A program made the position numbers and the translations under genes. Source: Gibbula magus (lineage: Eukaryota; Mollusca; Gastropoda; Trochida; Trochidae). From it: a stretch of DNA of 64,000 bases. The stretch covers positions 57,466,989-57,530,988 of the forward strand of contig OW388297.1 in NCBI GenBank assembly GCA_936450465.1, written 5' to 3'. Position 1 is the stretch's first letter. Every line of letters begins with the position of its first letter. The notes below the pieces were generated by a model. The model did not search any database. It had not been told where the DNA came from and saw nothing but the letters and a program-made list of their open reading frames with translations. Of this stretch, positions 1 through 12,734 are shown one piece after another.

Positions 1-521
1 CAGCACAATGTGAAGGGCAACATGAGAGTACAGTACAATATGAATGGCAAAATGATAGTACAGCACAATATGAAAGGCAAAATGATAGTACAGCACAATG
101 TGAAGGGCAACATGAGAGTACAGTACAATATGAATGGCAACATGATAGTACAGTACAATATGAATGGCAACATGATAGTACAGTACAATATGAATGGCAA
201 AATGATAGTACAGCACAATATGAAAGGCAAAATGATAGTACAGCACAATCTGAAGGGCAACATGAGAGTACAGTACAATATGAATGGCAACATGATAGTA
301 CAGCACAATGTGAATGACAACATGATGGCAGCACAATGTGAATGACAACATGATGGCAGCACAATGTGAATGGCAACATGATAGTAGAGCAAAATGTGAA
401 TGGCAACATGATAGTACAATACGATATGAATGGCAACGTGATAAAACAGTACAATATGAATGGCAACGTGGTAGTACAGTACAATATGAATGTCAAAATG
501 ATAGTATAGTACAATATAATG
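1..521. repeat. 30-bp minisatellite (window edge)
   Basis: About 17 tandem units. The first ten are exactly 30 bp each, built on CAGTACAATATGAATGGCAA followed by a short A/T-rich spacer. From about 301 the units become 28 bp and then drift (GGCAGCACAATGTGAATGAC). The array is cut by the left edge of the window, so its true length is unknown. Because the first units are a multiple of 3, they read as a repeated decapeptide, but the change to 28-bp units breaks that frame. I regard it as non-coding. Confidence 0.92.
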
Positions 522-621
522 AATCGTAGTATAATCATATACTATCTTGAAATAGTAACGTTTTAATAAATATTGATAGGTTATGTGACAAAATGGTGAG
601 AATAGAATCATAGTATAACAA
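522..621. repeat. ~85-bp satellite, left flank
   Basis: One full and one partial unit of the satellite that resumes at 1871 (AATGAATCGTAGT, then AGTAACGTTTTAATAAATAT, then AGGTTATGTGACAAAATGGT). Its separation from the main array shows that the composite element at about 622-1870 was inserted into a pre-existing satellite. Confidence 0.75.
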
Positions 622-1870
622 GTAATTGTCACAAACGTGACCATGTCCCTCGCTGCAATTAAGAAATGAGCTAAAAGAATGGACACACAGCTTGTACCGA
701 GTAGTGACATTTACATGTTTGATTCAATTATTGTTATATCGGGCAAAAATTTGTAAATGGTCAAAGTCTTGTAGTGACCTTGAAAACGGGGTCAAGGTCA
801 CCCAAATCGACTGGTGTCTGCGTATTCCCCAAATGAAGACAGGTACTAAATTTAAAACCAATAGTTCTAGCGGTTCATGAGGAATCGCACTAACAACATT
901 TTCAAAACTGGTCAAAGTCTCGCTGTGACCTTGAACATGAGGTCAAGGTCACCGAAAACTTTTCAGGTCTGCGTATGCCCCAGATGAAGATTGGTAAAAA
1001 AAAATCTGAAAAAATCAAAAGGCACCACTTCAGTTAGTGGGTAAGTGGCTGCCACACACATGCAAAGTTTCAGGAAGAAATGATGAACGGTTTTGGAGCT
1101 GTGCTCCGGAAACGAACCTGTCTCAGAACAAAGTCCAAATTCAACAAGTTTCTATGGAAACGGGAAAAAAAATTCAGAAATCTGAAAATATCAAAAGGCA
1201 CCACTTCAGTTGGTGGGTAACACACATGCAAAGTTTCAGGAAGATATGATGAACGGTTTTGGAGCTGTGCACCGGAAACGAACCTGTCTCTGAACAAAGT
1301 CCAACTTCAACATGTTTCTATGGAAACGACCAAAATAAAATTTTCAGAAATCTGAAAATATCAAAAGGCACCACTTCAGTTGGTGGGTAATACAAATGGA
1401 AAGTTTCAGAAAGATATCATGAACGGTTTTGGAGCTGTGCACCGGAAACGAACCTGTCTCTGAACAAAGTCCAACTTCAACATGTTTCTATGGAAACGAC
1501 CAAAATAAAATTTTCAGAAATCTGAAAATATCAAAAGGCACCACTTCAGTTGGTGGGTAATACAAATGGAAAGTTTCAGAAAGATATCATGAACGGTTTT
1601 GGAGCTGTGCACCGGAAACGAACCTGTCTCTGAACAAAGTCCAACTTCAACATGTTTCTATGGAAACGACCAAAATAAAATTTTCAGAAATCTGAAAATA
1701 TCAAAAGGCACCACTTCAGTTGGTGGGTAATACAAATGGAAAGTTTCAGAAAGATATCATGAACGGTTTTCGAGTTCTGCTCCGGAAACGAAATGATTAC
1801 AGACGGACGGACGGACAGACGGACGGGCGATGACTATATCCCACGGTATTACATACCGGTGGGATAACAA
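622..1870. mobile_element. Composite non-autonomous repeat with 170-bp internal repeats
   Basis: The left part (about 740-1000) carries degenerate units with the motif GGTCAAGGTCACC and 'CTGCGTATGCCCCAGATGAA'. The middle (about 1010-1795) is five tandem units; the conserved GTGGGTAA recurs near 1037, 1213, 1383, 1553 and 1723, giving a period of 170 bp apart from the first interval of about 176. The right end is a GACGGACGGACGGACAGACG stretch followed by a short hairpin around the two arms CCACGGTATT and ATACCGGTGG. ATAACAA occurs at 615-621 and 1864-1870 and may be a target-site duplication. No coding sequence is convincing. Confidence 0.75.
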
Positions 1871-3290
1871 ATGAATCGTAATTTAACCATATGCTATCCT
1901 TGTAAATAGTAACGTTTTAATAACTATTCATAGGTAATGTGGCAAAATAGTAAGCAACGAATCGTTGTTTAATCATATGATGTTCTTTTAATGGTAATGT
2001 TTTAATAAATATTAATCGGTAATGTGACAAAATCGTAAGCAATGAATCGTAGTGTAACCATATATTATTATTTTAATAGTAACGTTTTAATAACTATTCA
2101 TAGGTAATGTGGTAAAATGTTAAGCAAAGAATCGTTGTGTAATCATATACTATTATTGTAATGGTAACGTTTTAATATATATACATAGGTAATGTTACAA
2201 AATCTTAAGCAATGAATCGTCGTTTAACCATATGCCATGTTTTGTAATGGTAACATTTTAATAAATATTCCGAGGTAATGAGGCAAATTGGTAAACCATG
2301 AATCGTACTGTAACCATATACTATTCTTGTAATTATAAAGTTTTAATATATATACATAGTTTATGTGACAAAAAAGTAAGCAACGAATCATAGTTTAACC
2401 ATATGCTATTTTTGTAATGGTAACGTGTTTATAAATATTCCAAGGTAATGTGACAAATTGGTAAGCAACGAATCATAGTTTAACCTTATGTTGTTCTTGT
2501 AATGGTAACGTTTTAATAACTATTCATAGGTAAAGTGGCAAAAGTATAAGTAATAAATCGTAGTGTAACCATATGCTATTCTTGTAAATAGTAACGTTTT
2601 AATATATATATACATAGTTTATGTGACAAAATAGTAAAAAATGAATCATAGTTTAACCATATGCTAATTTTTGTAATGGTAACGTTTAATAAATATTACG
2701 AGGTAATCAGGCAAATTTGTAAGCCTTGAATCGTTCTATAACCATATACTATTCTTGTAATTATAACGTTTTAATATATACATAGTTGATGTGACAAAAG
2801 TATAAGTAATGAATCGTTGTGTAACCATATGATGTTCTTGTAATGGTAACGTTTTAATAACCATTCATAGATATTGTGGAACAAATATAAGTAATGAATC
2901 GTAGTGTAACCATATACTATTCTTTTAATGGTAACGTTTTAATAAATATTCATAGGTAAGGTGGTAAAATGGTAAGCAATGAATCGTGGTGTAACCATAT
3001 GCTGTTCTTGTAATGGTAATGTTTTAATAACTATTCATAGGTAAGGTGGTAAAATGGTAAGCAATGAATCGTGGTGTAACCATATGCTGTTCATGAAATG
3101 GTAATGTTTTAATATTTCCTAGGTAATGTGACAAAATGGTCAGTGAATCGTGTTGTATTTCATTCTTGTAATGGTAATAATATATTCAATGATAGCTAAT
3201 GGGGCAATATGATTGGTCAACTATGAACTGTAGCGATAGCATGTGCTTTTTTCTAATGGTAACGTTGATTTTCAACGATCGGTCATGTAT
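1871..3290. repeat. ~85-bp degenerate satellite array
   Basis: About 16 diverged tandem units with a period of 83-88 bp. Each contains AATGAATCGTAGTGTAACCA, then GTAATGGTAACGTTTTAATA, then CATAGGTAATGTGGCAAAAT. Divergence rises toward 3290, where the pattern dissolves. It is AT-rich and has no open frame. Confidence 0.88.
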
Positions 3291-4600
3291 ACCGCTAATG
3301 TAAATGAGTGTCATTTGCCCTTTAAATTTGTTTTAGAAGTTTAATGTAGGTAATAAGGAATAATACTTCCTTTTCTCAATGACTTTATTTCCTCATCAAC
3401 TCACTTATGAATGATAACATATGTTCCAACCAACCATGCATTATGTTTTATTATTTCTTCCTCTACATCTACAAAATCCACAAATCAATAAAATTGTTTT
3501 CTCTGAAAACGTCTAACAACATTTATTTTAGGAGTTCAATCCTTCTTATACATAAAGTTTTAAAATTGAGTTTTCAACATCCTGTACAAGGCAAATCATA
3601 AAAAAACGGTGGTTATGTTTTACAACAAATTATTTTATCTCACGTTGACATACGTTCCCATTTGGGAATATTCCGGTTTTTATCGCTCTCGTTTGCATCG
3701 ATAGTCTAGAAGATGGAAACATTAAAGATCACTGAAACGATTAAAGTTTGTATTAAACTGAATATTTTACTTATGTCGCTAAGGTGTTTTATTTTAAATG
3801 ATTATATTGATAACACAACAGTTGAGTTGGTTAACTGGATTCCTTAAAGGTCTTACAATAATTATATTACAATAATTATATTACAGCAATTATATTATAT
3901 TACAATAATTATATTATATTACAATAAATATATTATATTATATATATATTCATTATCTCGCTGCCATTATTATGAATATGATGACTACGTTTTTGATGCT
4001 CTGAAACTTGTAGCCAGAGAGATAATGTTTGCAATGAAGGCCTCTTTTCATAGTCGCCGTATGAAGACTACCTTCTGAAATACGAAAGAAACTGTCATAT
4101 CAAAACGTATTTGTCGTATTTACATTTGCAATAAGATAAAAATGCCTTATCTAAGTTTCAAATGTAAATATATTGCTATCAATCTATACGTCGCTCCGCG
4201 ATAAAAATGCATGAAGTCTGAAGGCATCCCGTCCAACATGATAGCGAAAGTGCACGCATTAAGTTACGTAGTTGAGCGCTAGATCATAGAAGCCTTGCGT
4301 AGTTTCTGCGCATATTCCACGAGCATAGCGAAATCTTCATTGGGGGTCCAAACTAAACGGCTGTCCCGTTCTGCCCCCTCTTCTTAACTCACAACTCTGA
4401 GATGGTTGCAACTTTTTACTTCTTGTCATCCGGGTGGGTGGAGCTATCTTGGTTTAAAATCTCTTGTCGTAACCCTTGAAACGACTTTCCGCCACAGACA
4501 ACCACGTTATACTGTAGACTGTATGTAAGTGGTGATTGTTGGGGCAGTTGCATCTTTCAAGCACCCGCCACCGTCAATGCGACTATTAATGGTTATGGTC
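3291..4600. other. AT-rich sequence with a short A/T microsatellite
   Basis: No gene or known element is recognised. About 3855-3955 is an imperfect microsatellite of ATTATATTACAATA units. From about 4190 onward the base composition becomes less AT-rich and CpG dinucleotides appear, leading into the candidate first exon at 4697. Confidence 0.6.
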
Positions 4601-4660
4601 TGTTTCAGAAATTGAGTTCAGGGTCGCGGTATCGCTTCGCGTGCTCCAGGAATTGTTGGA

Positions 4661-4748
4661 ATGCAGTGCAAGATTCGTTCACGGTGCGCAGTGTGCATGG
4701 CGAACGCGGACGCGCTAGCAGAAGAAGCTCGTGCATTTGTAAGACAAG
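4661..4748 (+). CDS. Candidate alternative first exon 1a of the CAP-Gly gene
   Basis: An open frame runs from 4616 (in-frame stop at 4613) to a strong splice donor, CAAG|GTATCC, at 4748/4749. Possible starts are ATG 4661 and ATG 4697; the latter gives MANADALAEEARAFVRQ plus one base. The phase at the donor is 1, exactly what exon 2 (29203) requires, so it would splice in frame. The local sequence is CpG-rich compared with its AT-rich surroundings, as expected of an animal promoter. A second donor at 4739 (GTAAGA) would be phase 0 and would not fit exon 2. No transcript evidence is available, so this is inference from phase, donor quality and composition. Confidence 0.5.
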
Positions 4749-5740
4749 GTATCCTCGAAATGGATGATGTAAATTCCACGATTCTAAATAAAGCGACCGA
4801 ATTCTTGAGCTTGTGAATTGCCGCCTCCGGATACTGGCGTAGACATTAAATGGAGTTATTTATAATTATGAAAACAACTAAGATCTTGACCTAATATAAT
4901 ACATGATGAAGGCAATGTTTTTAACATTTTGTTATTATTCTCACATTTAGTTAAATATGTACATTTTGTTTGGTGTAAGAGGTAGATGTATCAGTAACAC
5001 AGCATATTATAGGCCTAATATGTCTGGTGATAAATTAAGATGAAGAAACAATGACGTGGTCATTTGAATAATTACTAGTAACGTTGTTTGTCTGGTAAAG
5101 GCGTGAAAAACATTAATTTTATTTGACCTTGAGATGTTTTTGGAATCCTGAAAAATGAGTACGTTTTTCTTTAAAGGTGTCGAGTGTCGTGCCATAAGTT
5201 AACGGACGGTGACGTTATTTCCATATAGACTTGCATGTTAATTTAGTACAGGATAAGTAATTTTCATAGATAGGATTTTTGTCCGATTATATTCACATTG
5301 ATCAAGGTTGTGAGGAATCATCTTGGCTACAACCTCATAATTTATGTTTAATTTTCCATTTTCTATCTAGGTAATTACAGTAATTTGATCAACATATATA
5401 CATAATTGTGAAAAAATTAACACGGCGATCTATGGGAAACGTTTTTATTAAATGTACAAATGCAGGTAAATGGGATGAATCTATGTGAAATTGAAGTCAG
5501 AAAATGTAATTTATAGTATGTACATCAAGCTGAAATGATTTCAAATAAAGCTGAGAAATTTGACAGTGATACAACAAGAACTTATTTTAAGATTTTAAGA
5601 ATTTATTTTTACCACTTAGGGTATTATTCTGATAACCACCAGTAGTATAATTACACAAATGGGGGTATCCCTCAAATTTCGTTTGTACAAAAACACTCTG
5701 ACCATAAGTCTTCCATGGCTCTTGCGATCTTGTCCTTCAA
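4749..5740. other. No recognisable feature
   Basis: AT-rich DNA. The short open frames are of chance length and composition. No repeat boundary, RNA gene or exon could be supported. Confidence 0.5.
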
Positions 5741-5744
5741 GATG

Positions 5745-6165
5745 AGGTGATTTGAGGTTTAACGCCGCTTTCAAGACTATTTCACTTACATCACGGCTGT
5801 TTTTTTATCACAGGGAGAAACCCCGCAATGCCTTTGTGGCTATGCATTATGATGTAACCTGCGAACATCGGCTGAAAATAGCGAACCATGGGTGGCACTG
5901 CGCTGAAATTCAGTGCAGCATTGCACTTAAATCTTACTGCTTGTAGAACAGTTACTTCTTTACAGACGAAATAGCGAACCATGGGCAGTACTGCGCTGAA
6001 ATTGAGTGTAGCATTGTACCAAACCCGTACTACTTGTAGATAAGTTATTTACAGTACTTAGACGAGTTGTCGACCGGCTGGATTCGAACCCCGGACCTCT
6101 TGATCCTAGCAGAACGCGCTAACTAATGCGTTATTCCGCTCCCTCGTTTCCTTCAAACTTTCTAT
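5745..6165 (-). mobile_element. tRNA-headed SINE-like repeat, copy 1
   Basis: The minus strand has a tRNA-like head near 6150-6075, with a perfect RNA polymerase III box B, GGTTCGAATCC, at 6080-6090. It is followed by two sub-repeats containing 'AGCGAACCATGGGTGGCACT' on the plus strand (near 5880 and 5970) and a tail matching GGTTTAACGCCGCTTTCAAG. The same body recurs at 49855-50280 and 59955-60112. The A box is degenerate, so this copy is probably inactive. Confidence 0.7.
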
Positions 6166-9100
6166 GCTTGATTCTCGTTCTTCACATATCATGCACGATA
6201 TTGTCGTGTTTGCCATGCAGGCGATGATTCAGTTCACATTGCAAAGTCAGATTGTGTATAACAAACAATTGCTTTTCTAACTCCTTTACCAATTAGTTAT
6301 TACCCCTTATACGTTCACGAACCTCAGAATCTTCACGAGATGCACGTGCGTTTGAAGGGTTTACATTCCGAAACATTTGTGACTGCACGATTTGCACGTG
6401 ATTTAGCCTGAATGTCGCAGCTCAGTTCACCCGGGGAAATTACTACATGGTTGCGTTCGTTTTGCACACAGTGTGCCGCACGTGCGGTGGAATTCCTAAT
6501 CGAACGTCCCTAGTGTCACTCTCGTGTGCACATTCGAGTCAACAAAGGCCCCTCCTGATAAATCGAGGAGGGAGGTCGTGAGAGTCACGGGAGTACGTCA
6601 TTTGACGCGATGTTTTCAACAACCTGGCCAGCGACATTCGTCTTTCTTTTTTTCTTCCTTACTTACTTTGACTTACTTACTATATGAACACATTCGCAAT
6701 AAGTCGATTTGTGGTTTTGAATTGAGTAAATAAAAATATGGGTTATAAACATGATATGTGTATTCGAAACCGGTACAATGTTATAGTTTCACTGATGTGT
6801 GATTCCGGTGCCTTCATGGACGGATTGAAAAGTAAAATCGTAGACGATTGTAGATCGTATACGTATACCGCGTTGCTTTTGGATTGGGTAGTCCCTTTGA
6901 ACACACGTTGATATTAGACAAATAAATAAATGAATAAATATATGGTAAGTATAATTTAAGTTTATCAGATGCTGAGTCTATTTAATTCCTTTGTCGACCA
7001 TATTGTTTGAAGTCAGGCAACCAAGTGAGACACTCAGGTGAGCATTACGAGCCGAGTGGCAAATGAGCATGCGCAAAATTATACTCGAGTGAGCCAAAAC
7101 GAACGCAGCTCGGGTGTAAATAACCTCATGAATGAATTGAGTCAAAAAAAGTTGAAATCGTGACACTTTCAACTAAGTGTTTCAGATTTAGACGGAACCG
7201 TTGAACATTTTCGTATGACCCACGCAATATATATATAAGAAATGTTACACTCGTTCGTAACAGTCTAATGCGACGCCTGGACGCGTAATATTTCTTATGT
7301 ATATAATATATGAAGGATTATTCAAACCAATTCATTATTAGATAGAGGACCTCATGCATGTGTGATTTTACACCTTTCGTGACGTATGTAATACTTAGTA
7401 ATCCCGAATAACACGTTCTGTTTGATTTATATTGAATAAAAGTAACCAGATATATTGTGGTTTCAAAACAACCTTCATGCCTTTATTGGTACACGCATTA
7501 TGTGTGAAGGTGATTTTCACTACTGTATCTGTAAATCGGTTCTAAACCAACAAACAACAGGAATCGTCCGCAAGCTTAGGATTCAAGTTTCAAGCTTCTT
7601 GATTACTCATTAGGACATCTAAAGGTCACAAAAGAGTACAGTACAGAGTATACATACAGAGTATTATTTTAATAGAATTTAACAATTTTATGACAATTAT
7701 TGCAATTTTCTGGAAATAATGTTTATATGAAGATAGGGTAGTCTTTATGAATAGGGACTTAACATATTTACTTGCATGGTGGAAGGTTATTCCGTGGGGT
7801 ATCAGACGATATACACTGAAATAGATAATGTAAATAAATTCATCTGCAACACACTGTTTGAGAGGCATTCTAGAAGTTGGTGTGTCTGCAATAAGTAGGT
7901 TCTATTTCCCTTAGGTGTATTCTCTAGGTGTGTCGACTAAATGTCAATCAAACATAAATTGTTGATTGAAATCATATTGATGACATATTACATATACTAG
8001 TACGATTTTGTCTTTATCAATCGCAATTGTCGTATAACAATAAAAAAAAATTGGCTTTATACAGTCGCATTTCAATCTTTTATCTTTTAGGGATTTTTAA
8101 TTATAAATTACATTGGGGAACTATAGTCATTCATGGACTGTACTGGACGGAATGTATAGATGCCCGATATGCTACTCCATGTGGAAAGACCCTGATGCAA
8201 AATTAAAATAGTATTAATGAACCACGATTACTGAACACGCTTAATAAGCAACGCAACAGTCCCGGAGTCATCCACGTGGACTATGGTCCGTCAACCTAAC
8301 TTTTTTCGCAAATATTTTAATAATTTTTCAGTTCTATCAAATTCGCTTTATGTAAAAATATTGTTTTAGCTTGTGAATGGAAGGATCGTCTCAAAATGGA
8401 AGGATCGTCTCAAAATAGAAACGTCACTTACTTAAAAGCCTTAAGAGTAATACACGTCAATCGTAAATTAATAACTTTGAGATATTCCCTAAAATCCCTC
8501 AAATTCCCTCATGACATCAGGTCATGCATGTGAAAGGCAAGCTTACGCGACCTGCTAGACATTACCCCAGCCGTAACGAAGAGAAAAATATAATGATAGC
8601 TATTGAAAGAACATTTTATTTAGATAATGAAATTAATGTTAAAAATAGGTTCCTGTTACGCCAAGTAAAATAATTAAGATACACATTAAGAAGTTAAGAT
8701 AGAGGTGGAAATTAAATAACATATTTAAGAAAAAGAGCGTCCCAAAAGTGAGGTAACAGACTATACGCATCTCTATAGTAACTGCTACTTAACAGGCGTA
8801 GGTGGAATATATCAGAATACAATTTTCTGGATATCAACTTCTTTATTGTGTGAATACACGACCTGTATATGCTCACTCCTTCGTCAAGTGGAATGATTTC
8901 ACCTAATGAAGGAGTGAACATATACACTCAACTGCAAAAGAAACGTCACCACATTTTCAAAAGTTTAAAAAACGAACTATTGCTGCCTGAAGAAGTCCAT
9001 TTTGAATGTTTTTAATAGGGACATGATTTGTAAAGAGATACCCGCAATTTCATACATCATGGTATACTACTTTATATATGTTCAAGTACACTTGGTCGTG

Positions 9101-10130
9101 TTGAAATCGCCTTTTCAAAATGTTTTTTGGCCAATATGTTTGGCATTTAACTCAAAAATTCAAAACATGTAGTATTTTACTTGATAAAAGATGTTGTCGA
9201 CATATGATAACTTGGACTTAAATTTGTTGACATGTCTTTTCTGTAGGACGTCATAAAACAAGCCAAAAAGGCCCTTTTTGATTCTCCTATCTCGTCTAGT
9301 AATTTAAGGAGATTCGAAAACGACGATTTTAAAGCGTGTGTTTCTCAGGAATATAATGATATGATAACAGATACTGTTTTGAAATTCAAATTTAGTTTTT
9401 TAATTTTTTTTATTGAAAACATATTTTATTCATTTAAGAAATGGATTGGGCACAAGTTATGAAACTTATAGAAGCCCTCTCAAATTTAGTGTAGTTGTCT
9501 TCTGAGTACATAATATCGATGTATATCTGTTTCAGTCGTATTTTTCACTCATGTTTTGAATTATCTTGTATTTTGTATGGTGGCGTTTCCTTTTAAAATA
9601 ATGCAGTTATTCATAACTTAGCACAATTTATAAAACTGGCACTCATAAAAAGAAAGACAATCCTTTGTGTTTAATCTCGCCAAATTATGTATATAATTAT
9701 CTACATGGCCGATGGCCTTCATACTGGAATAAACAAGTGAACTGAATAAGCCTATAAACATGTCATGCTTTAAACTCAGGCAGTGTCGGTGTCCTAGAAT
9801 TCTTGTGTATGTTTATTCTATTATCCATGGTACAAATTGGATGGAACCTTTACTTCTGCATGCTTGATTTGGAAATATGGTAGATGTACTATGTCTACAT
9901 AATATATGTAATAGCTCTGCATTTGATATATATACGACATAGGTAATAGAAAAATAACTAGGAATGCGATTAAATGGCAATTATTTTCGGAAAGCGTAAT
10001 ACCATGGCAATTATGATAGTTCATGCATGTAACCATTCAACACGATACCCAAGAATCTGGAATAACGTCACAGACGTTAACCGTATAGCCGTTATCCCAT
10101 CTCGCTTGTTTACCAAAGTTGAGCTAGGCA
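6166..10130. other. Long gene-free stretch
   Basis: Under the three-promoter model this is intronic DNA. I see only small items: an AT microsatellite near 6920-6945; a weak fold-back near 7217-7308 (TATAAGAAATGTTAC against GTAATATTTCTTATG); a 22-bp tandem duplication near 8375-8420; and a fold-back near 8868-8925 (GCTCACTCCTTC against GAAGGAGTGAAC). No exon, RNA gene or full element could be supported. Confidence 0.5.
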
Positions 10131-10135
10131 CCAAA

Positions 10136-10186
10136 AGCGCGCCATCTTGAAACAGACTATAGTGGAAACCAAAATGGCCGAACGCA
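10136..10186. promoter_or_regulatory. Candidate core promoter with YY1-like motifs
   Basis: Just upstream of candidate exon 1b the sequence has GCGCCATCTTGAAAC (YY1-type AAGATGGCGC on the minus strand) and CAAAATGGCCGAACG on the plus strand, within 50 bp. In animals YY1 motifs are often placed at transcription starts. The placement is suggestive only. Confidence 0.35.
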
Positions 10187-10222
10187 GTTGGGAAAGAATG
10201 CTGGGGTGCTGACTTCATTGAG

Positions 10223-10340
10223 ATGCGGATAAGTATGGACAGCACTGGCTCGGAACATAGTCCGCCGCTTAGTGAGAACGCAGCAAGTTCCTGGGCAAAT
10301 TGGGAGAATGAATTAAGCTCTGTGTCCGGCTTGAATCTTG
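10223..10340 (+). CDS. Candidate alternative first exon 1b of the CAP-Gly gene
   Basis: ATGs at 10223 and 10235 are in frame. From 10235 the frame encodes 35 residues beginning MDSTGSEHSPPLSENAASSW and ends with one base at a near-consensus donor, CTTG|GTAAGG (10340/10341). The phase is 1, matching exon 2 at 29203; the junction codon would be GGA (Gly). The acidic, Ser-rich composition and its position just downstream of a CpG-rich, YY1-like region support a genuine first exon. This is the most exon-like of the three alternatives by length and composition. Confidence 0.6.
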
Positions 10341-11479
10341 GTAAGGAAAAGTTTTGAAACTTTCTTTTTCACTCTGAAACACTTCGACTTCTTCCCGTCC
10401 CAGAGCGAAACCTTGTTGGAATGTGTCAGATACGACAAAATGGCCATGGTATCCGGCCTCATGACGTTTAGCATGTTAAATAATGTTTTTTAAGTTAAAA
10501 TTACGATATATATTTTGAAATTACTGTACATTCTTGAGGAAAAGCTCCATGCCAAAGCGAAGTTCGGATTGCCTAGAATTCTTTGGCATATTTTGTTTCA
10601 AAAACGTTAAAACACACCAGTCGACTCAAATGGTTAAAAATATGTTCACAATATTTAATTTGAAAAATTATCATTGGGGTATTTTAGTTTGTAAGAAAGA
10701 TAATCAAAATGTGGAGGAATACATCCTCTATATTTGCCGACCTACTTCTGTAGCTGGCAGCAGAGATTCCGTTATCGACGAAAGCAAAACATCCCGTGAG
10801 GTCACCGCGACATTCTCGTAACTTGGGACTTTTTAAAAGGAAATTCGGAACATTTTGTAGAAATATCAACTTTCTGCATCCAAAATTATTTTCTGAAAGT
10901 ATATTTATAATTCAAAATGTTAATTGAAGCTGAAACTAAGTTAGAAACGTTTCGTCTTTAAAACTACAAGGAAAAGAGTTAAATAAGAGAATAAATATTT
11001 AGATATCACTTTTGGGTATACAGTTTTAAGGAATATGTCTCATATAGATTATCTTCTTTCTCATGTATCTTACATTTTAGCTATATGTTATACAAGTGCG
11101 TTTGTTAAATGGGCACTCTGAAAACATAACTGCCATATTGCATGGTTATGCATGGGGTAAGTTATAATACAATGTTGCAAAAAGTTGTCTTATTTTTGGC
11201 AGACTTAGATGTAGAAAATGTTTTGGCAAATGTATCTCTTAGTAATACATGAATATTTTAATTTAAAATTAAATTTTTTTATTTTTATTAATGGAATATT
11301 AATTTTAAAGAGAAGGCACTACTGAGTATATTTATGAAAATTAAATTAAAGGGACATTCCTCAATAATGAATATACATATTGTTGGTAATATTTTGATGA
11401 TTTTAGATTTGACAATAGTGGACATTCATAAACTTTCACTTTGTGGAATTCTATCAAAAGATATTTTTAATTATAAGCT

Positions 11480-11765
11480 CATCAGGCCTGTTGTGTACCG
11501 ACTCCTTGGCAAATGGGGATTCTAAATTATAGATTCTGCGACCCTTGACCCCAAATGTGGTTCACAAGGGTCATGAGCTAAAAAACCTATTTTAATTTTC
11601 TTCTCCAGTATGAAAGGCTTTAGAAACCTGAAATGTTGTGTACAGACTCCTTGACCAATGCGGATTCTAAATTGTAGATTTGGTGACCCTGTAACCCCAA
11701 ATGGGGGTCACAGGGGTCATGACCTAAAAACCTATCTTTTCTTGAGATTACTTGAGATTGCTTAG
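11480..11765. repeat. ~147-bp tandem repeat, left block
   Basis: Two diverged units of the repeat that continues at 12735. Key words are GACTCCTTGGC, ATGGGGATTCTAAATTGTAG and GACCCCAAATGGGGTCACAG. A tail with 'AGATAATAAATCATGATGAG' follows and recurs near 43560, which suggests a dispersed family rather than a purely local satellite. Confidence 0.75.
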
Positions 11766-12734
11766 AACTCCAACCTTAGATAATAAATCATGATGAGCTA
11801 CACGGTTCGGTTCATATTGCGATACAGAGCTCATGTTTCGGTACATTTCGGTTTGGTTCTTCAAAAGTTCAATACCATTCATCAACAATAAAAATAAGAT
11901 ATACTGCACGGATAATTTTAATTGTTGAAATAGTTGACTGGAAAAAATTCTAATAACTCAAAAGAGAGCTAGATTATGCCCTGGAACAAGCACTGCAAAT
12001 CATCTGGTAATCAAATTGACACATATGGAAACACTGAGTCCAAAATTGTTGTGGAGAGTCAATTTTTTTTTTTTTAGAATAAAAAGGTTCAATGGGGCTT
12101 TACATGTGCAATTTGTAATCTCATCTAAAATGACTAGACAGTAAAATAACAAGTTCAAATCGCATTCAACAAATTCAATAAAACAATTCAACTTGAACAG
12201 TGATATTTAAGTTGATAAAGTAATTAATTACTTTGTTCTTATTTTGTTTTTAAAATATATGAAGGAATGTTTATTTACTGTGTATAACCATGACTTTATT
12301 ATTTTTAAACAGTGGTAAAAAATTGTTATTGCAAGGTAAAAATACCAGGTCAAGCTTACCATTACTAATGATAACTACTAATACTTGTGATAAGTAATAT
12401 CTTGTAAATATACTATAATAAAAAGTACAACTGTTGATTTTCGGTATCTATTTATTTATTGCTTTAATGATATATCATTCTCTTCTCCGTAAATGGAACG
12501 AACAACCAGGAGTCAACATCAGAAACTGTGCCTTTTCATTGGTTAACTTGAGGACTTCCCTTTTCTTAGCCAATCAGAAAATTAAATACAAAATCAATGC
12601 AAAGTGTACGTAGCATAAATCCGGAGAATAATCAAACTTCTTTTATCAATTATTTTTATATTTATTTCTCAATTGATATTCAATAAATATGAAACGATTA
12701 CGTTAACTTCTTTAGCTATTTAAACGTATCAATT

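Noticed and set aside
10..345. Open frame with a decapeptide repeat (NMIVQYNMNG)
   Set aside because: It comes from a 30-bp minisatellite; the array switches to 28-bp units and the frame is lost. No splice sites or gene context support coding.
1..3290. Possible CRISPR array (regularly spaced repeats)
   Set aside because: Repeats are contiguous and degenerate with no unique spacers or cas genes, and the genome is eukaryotic.
4697..4738. Shorter version of exon 1a ending at the GTAAGA donor
   Set aside because: That donor is phase 0 and cannot join exon 2 (which needs phase 1). The donor at 4748/4749 fits and is kept instead.
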